A DNA stretch of 64,000 nucleotides from Morchella semilibera (Eukaryota > Ascomycota > Pezizomycetes > Pezizales > Morchellaceae). The number at the start of each line of letters is the position of its first letter. Position 1 is the first letter of the stretch. This document shows, one piece after another, positions 60,844 to 64,000 of the stretch. Location: NCBI GenBank assembly GCA_009192285.1, contig WBVU01000003.1, positions 2,759,973 to 2,823,972 of the forward strand, written 5' to 3'. The translations under genes were made by a program, and so were the position numbers. The notes under the pieces were generated by a model. The model was not told where the DNA came from. It was given only the letters and a program-made list of their open reading frames with translations, and made no database searches.

Positions 60844-63178
60844 AGTGGCCTTCTACTTTGACCTATTCTACCTAGCAGGGCTCTTCCTTGCCTGTGCAGC
60901 GACTTTCTATTGTATACAGCCCTCCTGACCGAACAACACGCTGTTTTCCTTGAATGTTCCATCTTTGTGTGTGTCCATTGTACATGGAAAGCTAGATGGA
61001 TAAATTTAGTTCCATACACTAAACCTGTCCGCCGCCTTAACCGTTAGAGATTTGCGGGTTCTAGTTTAAGTGGCTACATTCCCGATGGTTGGTCGTGGTG
61101 TTTCTCGTCTGGGTAAAGATCAGTTCCTAAGGTGTCAGGCTCTTACACAGACGGCAGGACCTCAGTCCGATATAGAGTAAACAAACAGAAAGACATCATA
61201 ACCCCACCACAACACAATAACCCACCACCGCCGCCACTTCCTTGCTTGCCCCTGTCGGTTTTTAACACCTACTTTTCTATTTTTGCCCTATCCGAGAAGG
61301 CCTATGATCGGAGTGTACCAATCTCCATCCTGTCGGGACATACATGTATGCTGAGTCCCCTGTCTGAATCGTGACTCGTATTCCTGGTGGTGGATCCCTG
61401 GATGCGACCGTTACCTTCCTCCCGAATCCCGAATGGAACACTGTACTCTAACCAGGAGCCTCAATCCGGTCTACACATACACATTATCTACCAGAGGGAC
61501 GCGTGTCAACCTCTTCTTATGTACTATTCGGATTCCAGATTTGTGTGTTAAAGCTCAGTTTGAGCTTTCTCCGAGATGAGTAGACACTGGACAGAAAAAA
61601 AAAGCTCTAGGATCGGCAGAGAAGGGCACCAAACACAAATATGATTGCGCCTTCCATATTGGCTGGTCAAAAATGCAGAAGGTGCAGCAGCAGCAGATCT
61701 TTCATAATTTGTGGGTGAGTGAATACCATTATTATCTACCCATCTACTCCCATGATCACCAATCGATTCTGTTAGCAGAAAAACGATAAGGAGAGTTGAG
61801 AGGGAATACACAACCCTCCTAATACTGATTGGTGGCTGTTAGGTGCGTGCGGTAATCTAGAAGAATTGCCGGCAATAATCTTCGCTCGGCCAAGACAAAG
61901 TGCGTAAGTATGTAGCTGTCTGTTTCAGCCACATTTGCACTTCCGTCATCGCATGCCGATCTTGAGCTTTCCTCAAATCAGATAGTTCAGGACCACTCCC
62001 TTAGGCATGAGAATCGGGCCGAAATGTCCTTTCATGAACCCTCGACTCCGATTCACCTCTCACGACTGTGGCTCATATGCAAGTTGGACGAAAGCGGTTG
62101 TTTATTTTCATCCTACGCCTCTTCCTCCAGCACAAGGTTTCGCACGTGAAGTGTCTGTGTTTATGTTCCGGATGACCCGGGTCAGAGACGGCTTCCTGCC
62201 TGTCTGCTGCTTTCGGGACCCGTCCCCATGTCCACCAGGAAATTACTCAACATGACCATGGAATAACCTAGAAGGTAATCAATCCTTCTAAAAATAAATC
62301 AACATGAATTAGAAGCTCAGTTCGAAGCGATCAAGAATACTTTCAAATGATTATGGAGCATTTAGTGGGGGCCGATCACGTGCTTGACCTATCCTACCCT
62401 AACCCTTATTCCGCATTACACAATCGCCCAGCCTCATCAAAATCAAAGTTATCGAATGACCTATTTTCCCGCATCAAGGTCATACAAAGTGCAATACCGG
62501 CTGTGGGTTCCTTTACAGGAAAGTATCCTACATGCAGTTGAACTGCCTGACAACGTAGCTAGCTTTGTGTATTACTGCAAGGATATTGTAGGTAGGTACA
62601 TGTATTTCATACGACATATACCTACGGTACGTTGCTTGACGGAAGCCGCCGAAGAACTCTCCTGGAAAGCTGGAAAGAGGGTTTTAAAGTCACTAGATGT
62701 CCTAGATGTCACAAAAGTTTGACACTGATCAACAGTCTCGGCCGGATAGCCACACATAGTACTCAGAGCTGAGGTCGGCCGATAGTGACAATTTTGTCGT
62801 CCCAATTTTCAGGGGGGGTGGGTTCAATTGGGTAACAGTTTGTGCATAGCCACACTACATATTAAACCGTTGATTACTATCGTTTTTAAACTCTACCGAC
62901 TGGAGCAGAGGCCTTGGCCTAGCTTTGGCACATTCCAAGAGCTTACTTACCTCAAATACCTATCAGTACTATGCCTTACATGGAGCTGAAAATTTAAGAT
63001 ATTTACTAATATATTATTGTACCTTTCCTGAATTTGAAATGTAGCAGCACCTCAATATGTTGGCGACCCCGCCATGCTGCCCAACTCCGCAGAACCATCA
63101 TGATCGAGGATACAAAGAAAAGACTGTTACCTATGGGGTTTTAGGGAGGAGCCATTGCTATGTTACGATTTGTGTGTG

Positions 63179-63210
63179 TTTATGTTTATGTTAATATTTA
63201 TGTTTATGTT
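63179..63210. repeat. TTTATG hexanucleotide minisatellite
   Basis: Four TTTATG units with one AATA interruption. Confidence 0.75.
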
Positions 63211-64000
63211 GCTTGTTGGTTGCCTCGAAATGCCCTGTATTTACAAGAAGCAGACTGTCGCCTCCTATTCGTGGATCGATTAAAGGTTCGGTATTAGCGG
63301 GGGTGAGAATAGGGTCGCTACCTTGCACTTTGCACACACCATTACAATCCCATGCACTTAATTGGTATAAACAAAACAAACACGCCCGAGGAGCTCAACA
63401 TAACATCCTTGCGTTGTGATACACACCTAGATTAAATGCACATGCATATACCAACCTCGAAGATAAAGCTTATATCTTATTCGAAGATATCTTGGACGGC
63501 TGAGAACATCCTAATTCTGATGCTATATGATGCTTTGATATGCACCTATGATGTGCACTTTCTACTGGAATATATAAACATTTGATATAATGTTTTTTTT
63601 TTAGGAATCGGCGCTGCTGATGCACTTGGAGAAGTGCCGGATCTCTGAAAGGGCTCCATATGAGGATTCAGACTCTATTAGAAGACGAGCTGATGTATGC
63701 GGAAGGTCTCCAGACCGGCTCGGCCACATCTACCAAATGATACTAGGTCCAGCTGGATATATAAGCGTACACCTGCGACCACCGCTCGTTGTTATGGTCA
63801 GGATAAACTTCAATTTTGGCCATTGGCTCGGATGTAGTAATAATTTTATTCGGCCTTGGACTAAGAAATCTTGGGTGTATAAACTAACCTAACCCTAACA
63901 TCTGACGATCAACAAAACGGTTACATTATTAATTCAGGTCACAAGCTCGGTCCAAATATATCCCGGCAACTACATGTATGCACATGTAAGTACATGTATC

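Larger units (their letters stand above)
60456..64000. other. Region upstream of chitin synthase; no supported gene
   Basis: The first 400 bases should hold the chitin synthase leader and promoter. They carry purine-rich runs (GAGGGAGGGAAAGAAG near 60801), which read as CT-rich boxes on the coding strand, and a (CTT)n run. Beyond about 61000 the open frames (61132-61374, 61548-61811, 62007-62255, 62384-62722, 63620-63892) show no domain and no convincing splice chain. A TTTATG minisatellite lies at 63179-63210. Short CCTAACCCTAAC words near 62395 and 63889 resemble telomere units but are only one or two copies. Confidence 0.4.

Noticed and set aside
1-64000. CRISPR arrays, rRNA genes, autonomous transposons
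   Set aside because: I looked for regularly spaced repeats, rRNA-like conserved blocks and transposase or reverse-transcriptase motifs and found none. The only regular spacings are coding repeats and the hairpin array.

Overview
This window is eukaryotic and almost certainly from a filamentous ascomycete (Pezizomycotina). The coding genes are split by short introns of about 45-100 bases with GT...AG ends and CTAAC/CTNAC-type branch sites. The set includes a division 1 chitin synthase, a Mep/Amt ammonium transporter and a giant low-complexity/coiled-coil protein that resembles the Woronin-body tether leashin, a type of protein confined to filamentous ascomycetes. I cannot place it to genus or class. 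The intergenic DNA is full of TACATGTA and GTAGGTAC-type palindromic words.

Layout. 1-2336: no gene, then the leader of a giant gene. 2337-24110 (+): one gene model of 14 exons and 13 phase-consistent introns, coding for about 7,000 residues, with a likely one-base frameshift near its end. 24111-35368: about 11 kb with no gene I can support. 35369-37146 (+): five-exon ammonium transporter. 37147-41376: gene-free, with a 224-bp Tc1/mariner-type MITE. 41377-42720 (-): three-exon tocopherol-cyclase-like protein. 42721-46044: gene-free, with a weak Pol III-like unit.

46045-48367 (-): four-exon Kelch/DUF4110 protein (KEL3/KLHDC4 type) with two apparent one-base frameshifts. 48601-48672 (+): tRNA-Trp(CCA). 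49577-50607 (-): three-exon multi-pass membrane protein of unknown function. 51895-53716 (-): four-exon 2-oxoglutarate/Fe(II) dioxygenase-like protein. 53717-57225: gene-poor stretch with a pure pyrimidine tract about 300 bases long and, directly after it, four tandem GC-rich hairpins with conserved flanks. 57226-60455 (-): seven-exon chitin synthase. 60456-64000: upstream region with no supported gene.

The genes do not form an obvious cluster or pathway. Two relate to hyphal wall and septum biology (leashin-like protein, chitin synthase) and one to nitrogen uptake. The four minus-strand genes between 41 and 54 kb look more GC-rich than the leashin-like and transporter genes. Exon coordinates come from reading splice sites and checking phase by hand; none was confirmed by transcripts or database search.
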